Source: an uncultured Muribaculaceae bacterium | GTDB taxonomy: Bacteria; Bacteroidota; Bacteroidia; Bacteroidales; Muribaculaceae | Direction: 5' to 3' | Assembly: GCA_910584055.1 (NCBI GenBank) | Contig: CAJTZS010000025.1 | Coordinates: 1-57,323 of the forward strand | DNA: 57,323 nt | Shown here: in pieces, positions 22,187 through 29,827 of the stretch | Layout of the letters: every line of letters starts with the position of its first letter | Numbering within the stretch: the first letter of the stretch is position 1 | The notes under the pieces: model-generated | Told to the model about the DNA's origin: nothing | The model's input: the letters and a program-made list of their open reading frames with translations, nothing else | Databases searched by the model: none | Program-made: the position numbers and the translations under genes

Positions 22187-24478
22187 TCAGTCGCGGTTGC
22201 GGGGTGTGAAGGTGCGCGGACCGCGGTCGCCGTCACGACGCGGACGGCGTTCACCCCTGTCACCTCTATCTCCACCCTCACGACGGGGACGGTCTTCACG
22301 GCGGGGACGAGCCTCACGCTCTACATAACCTTCCGGCTTGGGAGTAAGGACACGCATTGAAAGACGATACTTACCTGTCTTCTTGTCAATCTCGATAAGT
22401 TTCACTTTCACTTTATCGCCCTCTTTCAAACCGCTTGCCTCCATATTGTCAAGACGCTCCCAAGAAATTTCGGAGATATGGAGGAGTCCGTCACGTCCGG
22501 GCATAAACTCTATGAACGCGCCGAAGTCGAGGATAGAACGGACTGTACCGTCATAAACCTCTCCCTCTTCGGGCTGAGCAACGATAGCCTTGATCTTTGA
22601 AAGTGCGGCATCGATGCTGGCCTTGTCTTTGGATGCGATCTCAACTTTTCCGATGCCGAGCTTATCGTCTTCATCGATTGAAATCACAGTCCCGGTCTCC
22701 TCCTGAATGCCCTGGATAACTTTACCCTGCGGACCGATAACAGCCCCGATCATCTCTTTCGGAATCTCAAGTGTCACCAGACGGGGAACATGAGGTTTGT
22801 AATCCTCACGCGGAGCCGGGATTGTCTCATTTATAATATTGAGGATGTGCAGACGGCCCTGTTTTGCCTGCTCAAGGGCTTTGGCAAGGATCTCATAGCT
22901 AAGGCCGTCACACTTGATATCCATCTGAGTCGCAGTGATACCTTTTGTTGTTCCTGTAACCTTGAAGTCCATGTCGCCGAGATGGTCCTCATCTCCAAGA
23001 ATATCTGAAAGGACAGCATATTTCACAGCCCCCTCATCGGAAATAAGACCCATTGCCACACCTGCCACCGGACGTTTCATCTGAACGCCGGCATCAAGCA
23101 GCGCGAGTGTACCGCCGCATACGGTTGCCATGGATGACGAACCGTTGGATTCCAGAATATCCGAAACGATACGGCAGGTATAGGGGAAGTTGTCGGGGAA
23201 CATACGTTTGAGGGCACGGTGTGCAAGGTTGCCGTGACCTACCTCGCGGCGTCCTACACCACGCTGGGCACGGGCCTCGCCTGTTGAGAAGGGAGGGAAA
23301 TTATAATGAAGGAGGAAACGCTCCTTACTTTGGTTGAGCACATCGTCTACAATCTTCTCGTCGAGAGTGGTTCCGAGAGTGGCGGTGACAAGAGCCTGAG
23401 TCTCTCCACGGGTGAAGACTGCCGTTCCGTGAGGACCGGGGAGATAATCAACCTCAGCCCATATCGGACGGATCTCGTCTGTCTTGCGACCGTCAAGACG
23501 GATACCTTCATCGAGCACGCAGCGGCGCATTGCCTCTTTCTCCACGTCATGATAATAGCGTTTAACCATGGCGATGCGCTGATCCTCGGTGTAATTCTCA
23601 AGCTGCTCCTCAGTCATAGGAGGAAGATTCTCTATATATTCATCACAGATGGCAGCGAAAGAATCGTTGCGCCAATGCTTGTCTGCAGAACCTGTGCGGG
23701 CGATAGCGTAAGCCTTGTCGTAACATTTTGCATGGACGTCGGCGCGGAGAGCGTCATCGTTCACCTCGTGATTATATTCGCGTTTCACCTCTTTGCCTGC
23801 CTCTTTCACAAGCTCCATCTGCGCAACGCAATGTTTCTTGATCTCTTCATGGGCGACTTTAAGCGCTTCGAGAAGCTCAGCCTCCGAAACCTCATTCATC
23901 TCACCTTCCACCATCATGATGTTGTCGTAAGTGGCACCTACCATAAGTTCGATGTCGGCACGCTCCATCTGTGCGAAAGTGGGATTGATTACCCATTCCC
24001 CGTCAACGCGGGCTACACGGACCTCAGAGATCGGTCCGTTGAACGGGATGTCACTGACTGCAAGCGCAGCGGAAGCCGCGATACCGGCAAGGGCATCCGG
24101 AGCTTCATTCTCATCAGCTGAATAAAGAGTGACGTTTACGAAAGTCTCTGCATGATAGTTGTCGGGGAAAAGAGGGCGAAGCACACGGTCTACGAGACGT
24201 GATGTCAGGATTTCGTAATCGCTGGAACGTCCTTCGCGTTTCAGGAAACCTCCCGGATAACGACCGATAGAGGCATATTTCTCTTTATATTCCACTGTGA
24301 GGGGCATGAAATCTACACCCTCGCCCGCCTCTTTGGCGGAGCATACGGTAGCGAGGAGCATAGTGTTGCCCATGCGCACCTCCACCGCTCCGTCTGCCTG
24401 CTTGGCAAGCTTGCCCGTCTCGATCGTGATCTCACGTCCGTCGGGCAGAGCGATGGTCTTTTTGAATGTCTGTAACAT
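22187..24478 (-). CDS. pnp: Polyribonucleotide nucleotidyltransferase (PNPase)
   Basis: A 763-residue 3'-to-5' phosphorolytic exoribonuclease, central to mRNA decay. The order of domains is standard: RNase PH 1 (about 10-145), an alpha-helical linker, RNase PH 2 (about 325-545, with GTGTTKGITATQMDIK near the active site), KH (about 560-620, GAVIGPQGKVIQGIQ) and S1 (about 630-700, GTVRSILDFGAFIEF). The C-terminus carries some 45 extra residues rich in Arg, Gly and Asp (RPRREGGDRGDRGERR), beyond the usual length of about 710, likely an RNA- or protein-binding tail. It is a single gene with a promoter at 24521-24528 and a hairpin terminator. Confidence 0.97.
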   Translation of the reverse strand: MLQTFKKTIALPDGREITIETGKLAKQADGAVEVRMGNTMLLATVCSAKEAGEGVDFMPLTVEYKEKYASIGRYPGGFLKREGRSSDYEILTSRLVDRVLRPLFPDNYHAETFVNVTLYSADENEAPDALAGIAASAALAVSDIPFNGPISEVRVARVDGEWVINPTFAQMERADIELMVGATYDNIMMVEGEMNEVSEAELLEALKVAHEEIKKHCVAQMELVKEAGKEVKREYNHEVNDDALRADVHAKCYDKAYAIARTGSADKHWRNDSFAAICDEYIENLPPMTEEQLENYTEDQRIAMVKRYYHDVEKEAMRRCVLDEGIRLDGRKTDEIRPIWAEVDYLPGPHGTAVFTRGETQALVTATLGTTLDEKIVDDVLNQSKERFLLHYNFPPFSTGEARAQRGVGRREVGHGNLAHRALKRMFPDNFPYTCRIVSDILESNGSSSMATVCGGTLALLDAGVQMKRPVAGVAMGLISDEGAVKYAVLSDILGDEDHLGDMDFKVTGTTKGITATQMDIKCDGLSYEILAKALEQAKQGRLHILNIINETIPAPREDYKPHVPRLVTLEIPKEMIGAVIGPQGKVIQGIQEETGTVISIDEDDKLGIGKVEIASKDKASIDAALSKIKAIVAQPEEGEVYDGTVRSILDFGAFIEFMPGRDGLLHISEISWERLDNMEASGLKEGDKVKVKLIEIDKKTGKYRLSMRVLTPKPEGYVEREARPRREDRPRREGGDRGDRGERRPRRDGDRGPRTFTPRNRD

Positions 24479-24520
24479 AAAATTCTTTCTTGTATTTCTT
24501 CGCGTTTGCGTAATTTTTCA

Positions 24521-24528
24521 CAAAGTTA
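24521..24528 (-). promoter_or_regulatory. -7 box of pnp
   Basis: TAACTTTG on the minus strand, 42 bases before the pnp start codon. No clear -33 box is visible. Confidence 0.5.
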
Positions 24529-24562
24529 GCAATTTAATTCCACATTATTAAGGGATTCTTCG

Positions 24563-24570
24563 TATATTTG
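24563..24570 (+). promoter_or_regulatory. -7 box of the thioredoxin-fold lipoprotein gene
   Basis: TATATTTG fits TAnnTTTG, 53 bases before the chosen ATG. The -33 element is weak. Confidence 0.45.
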
Positions 24571-24623
24571 CAATCTCAAATCAAAAAAAGATTCAGTAAT
24601 TATAAAAATTGATATATCCCGAT

Positions 24624-25709
24624 ATGAAAATTTCAAAGATTTTAAATAAAATCCTGCTCTTCTCTCTCCCGTTAGCAATGCTCGCTTCATGCGGCGAACC
24701 TAAATTCAAGGTTTCCGGAGAAGTTGAAGGGGGAGCCGACAAATCTATCGTCCTTGAGAAATCCGACTTCCACGGCCGATGGATTCCGGTAGACTCCACG
24801 CATATCAAATCTTCAGGGAAATACGAAATCAAATCGGACGCGCCGGCATCACCGGAAATCTATCGCCTCTCGCTCGACGGCAAATTCATTTATTTCCCCG
24901 TTGATTCCATCGAGAACATCACAATAGACTCCCCGGCAGCTTCGTTCGGTTCCGATTTCACCGTGGCAGGAAGCGAACAGGCGGCAAATCTCGCATCGTT
25001 TGAAAAAGAGCTGATGGCTCTTGACTTCTCTGACGAAGCAAAACGCGAAGCCTTCAAGAAGAACGTATACAACAAATACATAAAAGATTCCCAAGGCGGC
25101 ATCATTGGTTATTACGTGCTTACAAAAATCGTTGACGGCAAACCCCTCTACGACCCGACTTCCACTTCTGATGCCAAATACTATGCTGCCGTGGCAACGG
25201 CCTTCGAGCAGTTCCGTCCAAACGACCCGCATGCAGGAATGCTGCGCGACGTCAGCCTTCAGGCCATGCGACGCCGCAACGCCGAAAAAGGGAAAACCCG
25301 CGTGGTCGAGGCCGAGGAGATCACGCTCATTGACATTGACCTCCCTGATGAGAACGGCAAGAACGTAAAACTTTCCGACATAGCCGGAAAAGGGAAGAAG
25401 ACCGTGGTGATCTTCGGCATGATGAATCAACCGGAATCACCGGCCCTCAACATCGCACTCTCTGAATTATATGACAGTTTCGGCGGAAACGTGGCTTTCT
25501 ATCATGTGGCATTCGATGGCGACCAATACGCATGGCGTGACGCGGCCCGCAACCTTCGATGGATCACCGTCATCGACCCCGCAGGTATGACTTCAGACGC
25601 CCTTCGCAGCTACAATGTGGGATCCCTTCCAACATTCTTTATTTACAATGCTGACGGCCAACTTTCCGACCGTGCACAATCAATTGCAGAACTCCGCAAG
25701 AAACTCTGA
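24624..25709 (+). CDS. Thioredoxin-like fold lipoprotein without CxxC (DUF4369 type)
   Basis: A 361-residue lipoprotein with the lipobox LASC (lipidated Cys about 23). The N-terminal domain (about 28-110: FKVSGEVEGG, SIVLEKSDF, GKYEIKS) fits DUF4369, a common partner of TlpA/ResA-like domains in Bacteroidota. The C-terminal part (about 235-361) is a thioredoxin/AhpC-like fold (LPDENGKNVKLSDIAGKGKKTVVIFGM, YNVGSLPTFFIYNADGQL). The redox CxxC expected after the first strand is replaced by MMNQPES, so it is unlikely to be a disulfide reductase. The start is ATG 24624; an upstream TTG would spoil the signal peptide. The YciH gene follows after one base. Confidence 0.85.
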   Translation: MKISKILNKILLFSLPLAMLASCGEPKFKVSGEVEGGADKSIVLEKSDFHGRWIPVDSTHIKSSGKYEIKSDAPASPEIYRLSLDGKFIYFPVDSIENITIDSPAASFGSDFTVAGSEQAANLASFEKELMALDFSDEAKREAFKKNVYNKYIKDSQGGIIGYYVLTKIVDGKPLYDPTSTSDAKYYAAVATAFEQFRPNDPHAGMLRDVSLQAMRRRNAEKGKTRVVEAEEITLIDIDLPDENGKNVKLSDIAGKGKKTVVIFGMMNQPESPALNIALSELYDSFGGNVAFYHVAFDGDQYAWRDAARNLRWITVIDPAGMTSDALRSYNVGSLPTFFIYNADGQLSDRAQSIAELRKKL

Positions 25710-25710
25710 T

Positions 25711-26055
25711 ATGGACTGGAAAGACATGTTGTCACAACTCCGCGACAACCTTCCGGAGGGAGCGGATAATGCCCAAGAAACCGGTCCTGCCTCCGAGGTT
25801 CCTGCGACCGGCTCAAAGTCCGTAAAAAAAGAGAAAATCCATATCGTGATTGAGAAAAAGGGCAGAAAAGGTAAGACCGCCACAATAGCGGAGGGTTTTA
25901 AATGCTCCGATGAAGAACTGCAAGATATAGCATCCAACGCCAAACGTCATCTCGGGGTTGGCGGCAGTGCCCGTGGAGGAGAAATTCTGATACAGGGGGA
26001 ATGCAAGGAACGCCTTGCCGCATTCCTAAAGAATCTCGGATATTCCGTATGCTGA
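25711..26055 (+). CDS. Translation initiation factor SUI1/YciH family protein
   Basis: A 114-residue homologue of eIF1/YciH. The N-terminal 45 residues are low-complexity and acidic (MDWKDMLSQLRDNLPEG...). The SUI1 domain (about 46-114) shows IHIVIEKKGRKGKTATIAEGF, the GGSARGGEILIQG core and a C-terminal LAAFLKNLGY, matching the family in length and order. E. coli YciH can influence start-site selection; the role in Bacteroidota is not established. The start is ATG 25711, one base after the stop of the lipoprotein gene, so the two are translationally linked. Two hairpins follow the stop codon. Confidence 0.88.
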   Translation: MDWKDMLSQLRDNLPEGADNAQETGPASEVPATGSKSVKKEKIHIVIEKKGRKGKTATIAEGFKCSDEELQDIASNAKRHLGVGGSARGGEILIQGECKERLAAFLKNLGYSVC

Positions 26056-26072
26056 TTTGATAAGAAACGACA

Positions 26073-26098
26073 AACCGCGGCTCTTGCAGACCGCGGTT
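26073..26098. terminator. GC-rich hairpin after the yciH-like gene
   Basis: A perfect 8-base stem AACCGCGG/CCGCGGTT (26073-26080 with 26091-26098) with a 10-base loop, 17 bases after the stop codon. It lacks a T-run but precedes a second, stronger hairpin. Confidence 0.5.
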
Positions 26099-26105
26099 AG
26101 CGAGA

Positions 26106-26140
26106 AAAGGCTCCGACTCACGTAGGAGCCTTTCTTCTTC
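26106..26140. terminator. Bidirectional terminator
   Basis: A perfect 9-base stem AAAGGCTCC/GGAGCCTTT (26106-26114 with 26125-26133) is followed by TTCTTC on the plus strand and TTTTCTCG on the minus strand. It can end both the yciH-like gene and the short minus-strand unit that starts near 26312. Confidence 0.75.
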
Positions 26141-26204
26141 GATTAAGGTCAAAATAATAATCAATTACCCTGTTGCTTGCATGCTTATAATGATTCTGTC
26201 ATTA

Positions 26205-26288
26205 TCAGTATCTTCGAGATTGTATAAAATCTCTTAATGTAAGCCGAGAAGGCATACACATCAAAGAGAGTTCCCATTCAAATTTCAT
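26205..26288 (-). CDS. Possible 27-residue small protein in a short transcription unit
   Basis: A consensus promoter at 26319-26349 drives leftward transcription from about 26312 to the hairpin at 26106-26133, roughly 200 bases. The unit contains one ORF, ATG at 26288 to TGA at 26205, encoding a 27-residue product with a basic C-terminal half (MPSRLTLRDFIQSRRY at the end). No family is recognised. The ATG lies about 25 bases after the predicted start, a normal leader length. The alternative is a non-coding RNA with a chance ORF. The transcription unit is better supported than the peptide. Confidence 0.35.
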   Translation of the reverse strand: MKFEWELSLMCMPSRLTLRDFIQSRRY

Positions 26289-26318
26289 TTTGAAAGAATG
26301 GCGACCTCTTTCCTGATG

Positions 26319-26349
26319 CAAAATTATATAACTTGTTTTTTTTTGCAAA
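26319..26349 (-). promoter_or_regulatory. Perfect Bacteroidota promoter, minus strand
   Basis: On the minus strand TTTG (26349-26346) and TAATTTTG (26326-26319) are 19 bases apart, an exact consensus match. No annotated-size gene lies downstream, only the short unit described at 26205-26288. Confidence 0.7.
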
Positions 26350-26435
26350 ATTTTTCACATTGTTATAAAACATACTTTTGTAAGACCTCTCCGCAATTTT
26401 AAGTTAAGGAATGATACGACATCAATTTTTTTCGC

Positions 26436-26443
26436 TACTTTTG
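26436..26443 (+). promoter_or_regulatory. -7 box of the dehydratase gene
   Basis: TACTTTTG fits TAnnTTTG, 17 bases before ATG 26461. The predicted leader is about 10 bases. No clear -33 box. Confidence 0.45.
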
Positions 26444-26460
26444 TGTAACAATTGAGAATT

Positions 26461-27669
26461 ATGTTGAATATCGATAGATTTATTGCCGAGAATGTGACCG
26501 GGCGCGGAGAATCCCTATTCCTCGAGGATATCGCCGCCAATCACGAAAATATACGCAGGGAGATCGAGGGAAAGAAAGTACTCGTAATAGGAGGTGCCGG
26601 TTCTATCGGCTCTTCGTTTATCAAGGCGATCCTACCTTTCCGGCCGGAGATGTTGACTGTTGTTGACCTCAATGAGAACGGCCTTGCCGAACTGACACGC
26701 GACCTCCGCTCTTCATCCGGGCTCTTTGTCCCGGAAAACTATGTCACCTATACCCTTGATTTTGACACTCCCATATTCCGGCGTATATTCCGGCAGGCCG
26801 AAGGTTTCGACATTGTGGCGAATTTTTCGGCCCACAAACATGTGCGTTCGGAGAAAGACCGGAATTCGGTGCAGGCCCTGCTTGAGAATAATGTGATAAA
26901 GGCTCGACGGCTTCTTGATCTCCTTTCAGAAATGCCACCGAAACATTTCTTCTGCGTCTCTACCGACAAAGCCGCAAACCCAGTGAACGTCATGGGGGCA
27001 AGCAAAAGGGTGATGGAAGACCTCATCATGGCTTACTCCGACAAATTCAAAGTGACGACCGCAAGGTTTGCAAACGTGGCTTTCTCCAACGGCTCGCTGC
27101 CTGCAGGATTCATCGAGCGTGTGATGAAACGGCAGCCGATTGCCGCCCCGGCAGACGTGCGCCGCTATTTTGTATCGCCCGAAGAAAGCGGGCAGATATG
27201 TATGCTGGCATGTATCCTCGGGCACAATGGCGAGGTCTTCTTCCCGAAACTTGCAGAAGAGAAGATGATGCGCTTCTCCACCATCGCCGACCGGTTCCTC
27301 CACGCCCTTGGGTATGAGCCTCACCATTGCTGCTCCGACGAGGAGGCAAAACAGTTTGCCGCAGACATGCCTGAGGACACTAAAGTATGGCCGGTCGTAT
27401 ATTTCCGCAGCGATACCACGGGAGAAAAAGATTTCGAAGAGTTTTTCGTAGACGGTGAAAAAGTTGATATGGAGAGATTCTCCGCCTTAGGGGTAATTGA
27501 GGAGTCGCCACGCAGGCCGCGACCTGAAGTCGATGGATTCATATCACGTCTTGAACAAATCTTTAGCAATGACAATTTCACGAAAGCTGATGTTGTGTCC
27601 GCACTGAAAGATTTTCTACCCAACTTCGAACATGAAGAAAAAGGGAAAAACCTGGATCAAAAGATGTAA
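26461..27669 (+). CDS. UDP-sugar 4,6-dehydratase-like SDR (CapD/WbpM branch, soluble)
   Basis: A 402-residue short-chain dehydrogenase/reductase acting on nucleotide sugars. The NAD(P)-binding motif GGAGSIGS is at about residues 45-52. The active-site stretch is STDKAANPVNVMGASKR (about 175-190): a Met replaces the usual Tyr, as in the WbpM/CapD group of UDP-HexNAc 4,6-dehydratases. It lacks the N-terminal membrane domain of those proteins and has a distinct C-terminal segment. It should make a 4-keto-6-deoxy sugar. The CMP-sugar synthetase gene follows after 15 bases, hinting at a nonulosonic-acid pathway whose middle steps are absent here. The start at ATG 26461 is preferred over TTG 26452. 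Confidence 0.82.
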   Translation: MLNIDRFIAENVTGRGESLFLEDIAANHENIRREIEGKKVLVIGGAGSIGSSFIKAILPFRPEMLTVVDLNENGLAELTRDLRSSSGLFVPENYVTYTLDFDTPIFRRIFRQAEGFDIVANFSAHKHVRSEKDRNSVQALLENNVIKARRLLDLLSEMPPKHFFCVSTDKAANPVNVMGASKRVMEDLIMAYSDKFKVTTARFANVAFSNGSLPAGFIERVMKRQPIAAPADVRRYFVSPEESGQICMLACILGHNGEVFFPKLAEEKMMRFSTIADRFLHALGYEPHHCCSDEEAKQFAADMPEDTKVWPVVYFRSDTTGEKDFEEFFVDGEKVDMERFSALGVIEESPRRPRPEVDGFISRLEQIFSNDNFTKADVVSALKDFLPNFEHEEKGKNLDQKM

Positions 27670-27684
27670 ACTGAAAAAGTAAGC

Positions 27685-28392
27685 ATGAGAACATTGGTCA
27701 TTATTCCGGCAAGAGGGGGAAGCAAGGGAATACCGGGCAAAAACATAAAACCGCTCGGAGGGAAACCATTAATATACTATGCTATCGATACAGCCAGAGC
27801 AATAGCCCCCGACTGCGACATCTGCGTGACTACCGACAGCCCCGAAATCATCCGCAAGGTTGAGGACTATGGTCTTGAGGTGCCATTCGTCAGGCCTCCT
27901 GAATTGGCTACAGACAATTCAGGTTCCTATGAAGTGATTCTCCACGCCCTTAAGTTTCAGGAATCCAAAGGGGAACGATATGATACCATCGTGCTCCTAC
28001 AGCCTACATCCCCTTTCCGCCGTCCTGAAGATGTGCGCGGGGCTTTGTCCCTGTTCCGGAATGATATAGATATGGTTGTGAGTGTAAAGGAAAGCGGAGC
28101 AAACCCCTACTATAATCTTTTCGAAGAAACCGTTGAGGGGTATCTTGGAATATCAAAAGGGAAAGGAGGGATAAAACGGCGTCAGGACGCGCCTAAAGTG
28201 TGGGAATACAACGGAGCTGTGTATGTGATCAATCCTGAATCCCTGAAACTCGGACCAATGTCGGGATTCCGCAAGATTGTCAAATACGAAATGGACGCCC
28301 TCCATTCGCTCGACCTCGACACGCAACTTGACTGGACCATCGCAGAAGCGATAATTTCACAGAATTACTCAAATTTGCGAGAAATTGAGTAA
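27685..28392 (+). CDS. CMP-sugar (acylneuraminate-type) cytidylyltransferase
   Basis: A 235-residue nucleotidyltransferase that joins CTP and a nonulosonic acid (sialic, legionaminic or pseudaminic acid) to give the CMP-sugar. The hallmark N-terminal motif is IIPARGGSKGIPGKNIKPLGGKPLIYY (about 5-31; the GSKGI and KN residues bind CTP). It continues with LQPTSPFR (about 110-117) and RRQDAPKVWEYNGAVYVI. The length is normal for the NeuA/PseF/LegF domain. The sugar cannot be read from sequence. It is paired with the dehydratase upstream. Its stop codon overlaps the -7 box of the MATE gene. Confidence 0.88.
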   Translation: MRTLVIIPARGGSKGIPGKNIKPLGGKPLIYYAIDTARAIAPDCDICVTTDSPEIIRKVEDYGLEVPFVRPPELATDNSGSYEVILHALKFQESKGERYDTIVLLQPTSPFRRPEDVRGALSLFRNDIDMVVSVKESGANPYYNLFEETVEGYLGISKGKGGIKRRQDAPKVWEYNGAVYVINPESLKLGPMSGFRKIVKYEMDALHSLDLDTQLDWTIAEAIISQNYSNLREIE

Positions 28393-28397
28393 ATTTG
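28390..28397 (+). promoter_or_regulatory. -7 box of the MATE gene, overlapping an upstream stop codon
   Basis: TAAATTTG starts on the TAA stop of the CMP-sugar synthetase gene. No -33 box at standard spacing, so the match is provisional. Confidence 0.35.
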
Positions 28398-28421
28398 TAA
28401 TCTAAAATTAGAAAGAACAAC

Positions 28422-29789
28422 ATGGCAACAGCGGCACTCGACAATACGGACAGGCTTCGGGAATTAGGGACAGCCCCCATATGGAGGATACTATTGAAAT
28501 ATAGTCTCCCTGCGGTGGTGGGCACTGTCGTGAGTGCTGTATACAATATAATCGACTCCATAGTAATAGGCCATGCCATCGATGACCCCAATGTTGTAAG
28601 CGGCATCGCCGTAACGTTCCCGGTCATGAACCTTGTGACGGCCCTGGGCATGCTTATCGGAGCCGGAGCTGCGACACGTGTCAGCATCGTGCTGGGACAG
28701 AACGACAAACGGCAAGCCGAGACAATTCTTGGCAATTGCGTGCAACTTACAATAATAATCGGACTCGTCTATGTCGGTATCTTCTCGATTTTCATTGACC
28801 CGATTCTCAAAATGTTCGGTGCATCCCCCAATTCTATCCCCTATGCACGTGAGTTCATGCTCTGGGTGCTTCCCGGATGCGTATTGCAGAACCTCACATT
28901 TTCATACAACAATGTGATGAGGGCTTCCGGGTATCCCGGCAAAGCGATGTACACCAACATGATCGGAGCCGGAGTAAATGCCATCCTCGCCCCCTTGTTC
29001 CTTTTCGGATTCCATTGGGGCATACGCGGTGCAGCATTAGCCACTGACATAGCGATGCTTATCACGGCATTCTTCGTTATGGGCCATTTCTTCAACAAGA
29101 ACAACACCCTCCACTTTGTAAAAGGGACTTTCAAACTGCAATGGCGCGTCATCAGCAGCGTGCTCTACATCGGCATGGCGCCTTTCCTGATCAACGTGGC
29201 AGGGTCTATGATCAATGCGATAATCAATAATTCCCTGTATGACTATGGAGGTGACAACGCGATAGCCGCGGTAGTCGTGTTCAACCGATTCGTCACAATA
29301 TTTATATTCATAATAATAGGAATCTGTCAGGGCATGCAACCCATCGTGGGATACAACTACGGTTCCAGGCGCTATCCGCGCCTTTTCCGCACGCTATGGC
29401 TCGCTACAGGAACCGCGGTCATAATTTCCACCATCGGAAGCGTGACAGGCGCATTGCTTCCACGTCAGATCGCCTCCCTGTTCATGCAGGATGAAGCACA
29501 GATCGAATGCGCCGTCAATTGCCTGCACTATACCACAATGATGTTCTGGATCGTGGGATTCCAGGTCGTGGCCACAAATTTCTTCCAGGCACTCGGCATG
29601 GCGGGGAAAGCAATCTTCCTGTCGTTGACACGCCAGATAATTTTTATGATTCCCCTACTTTTCATCCTGCCGCCTCATATGGGTTTAAATGGAGTATGGG
29701 CGGCATTCCCGGTAAGCGACACAGCTGCGACCGTGGTCACAGCCCTGCTTCTTTTCACGCAGATACGAAAAATCAAGAAATCAAGCTGA
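28422..29789 (+). CDS. MATE family multidrug/toxin efflux transporter
   Basis: A 455-residue membrane protein with about 12 transmembrane helices in two similar halves, typical of MATE (multidrug and toxin extrusion) antiporters that use Na+ or H+ gradients. Motifs include the N-terminal LLKYSLPAVVGTVVSAVYNIIDSIVIG, the PGCVLQNLTFSYNNVMRASGYP linker of helix 4 and GICQGMQPIVGYNYG at helix 8. It is likely its own unit, with a possible -7 box over the preceding stop codon. No regulator or drug-related gene lies beside it, so its substrate is unknown. It is convergent with the GH3-family gene, 38 bases away. Confidence 0.92.
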   Translation: MATAALDNTDRLRELGTAPIWRILLKYSLPAVVGTVVSAVYNIIDSIVIGHAIDDPNVVSGIAVTFPVMNLVTALGMLIGAGAATRVSIVLGQNDKRQAETILGNCVQLTIIIGLVYVGIFSIFIDPILKMFGASPNSIPYAREFMLWVLPGCVLQNLTFSYNNVMRASGYPGKAMYTNMIGAGVNAILAPLFLFGFHWGIRGAALATDIAMLITAFFVMGHFFNKNNTLHFVKGTFKLQWRVISSVLYIGMAPFLINVAGSMINAIINNSLYDYGGDNAIAAVVVFNRFVTIFIFIIIGICQGMQPIVGYNYGSRRYPRLFRTLWLATGTAVIISTIGSVTGALLPRQIASLFMQDEAQIECAVNCLHYTTMMFWIVGFQVVATNFFQALGMAGKAIFLSLTRQIIFMIPLLFILPPHMGLNGVWAAFPVSDTAATVVTALLLFTQIRKIKKSS

Positions 29790-29827
29790 CCTCCCTCAAC
29801 CCTATCCCTATCCAGCCCCATTGCACC

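Noticed and set aside
23306..24121. A 271-codon plus-strand frame.
   Set aside because: Antisense to pnp, with no promoter or recognisable domain.
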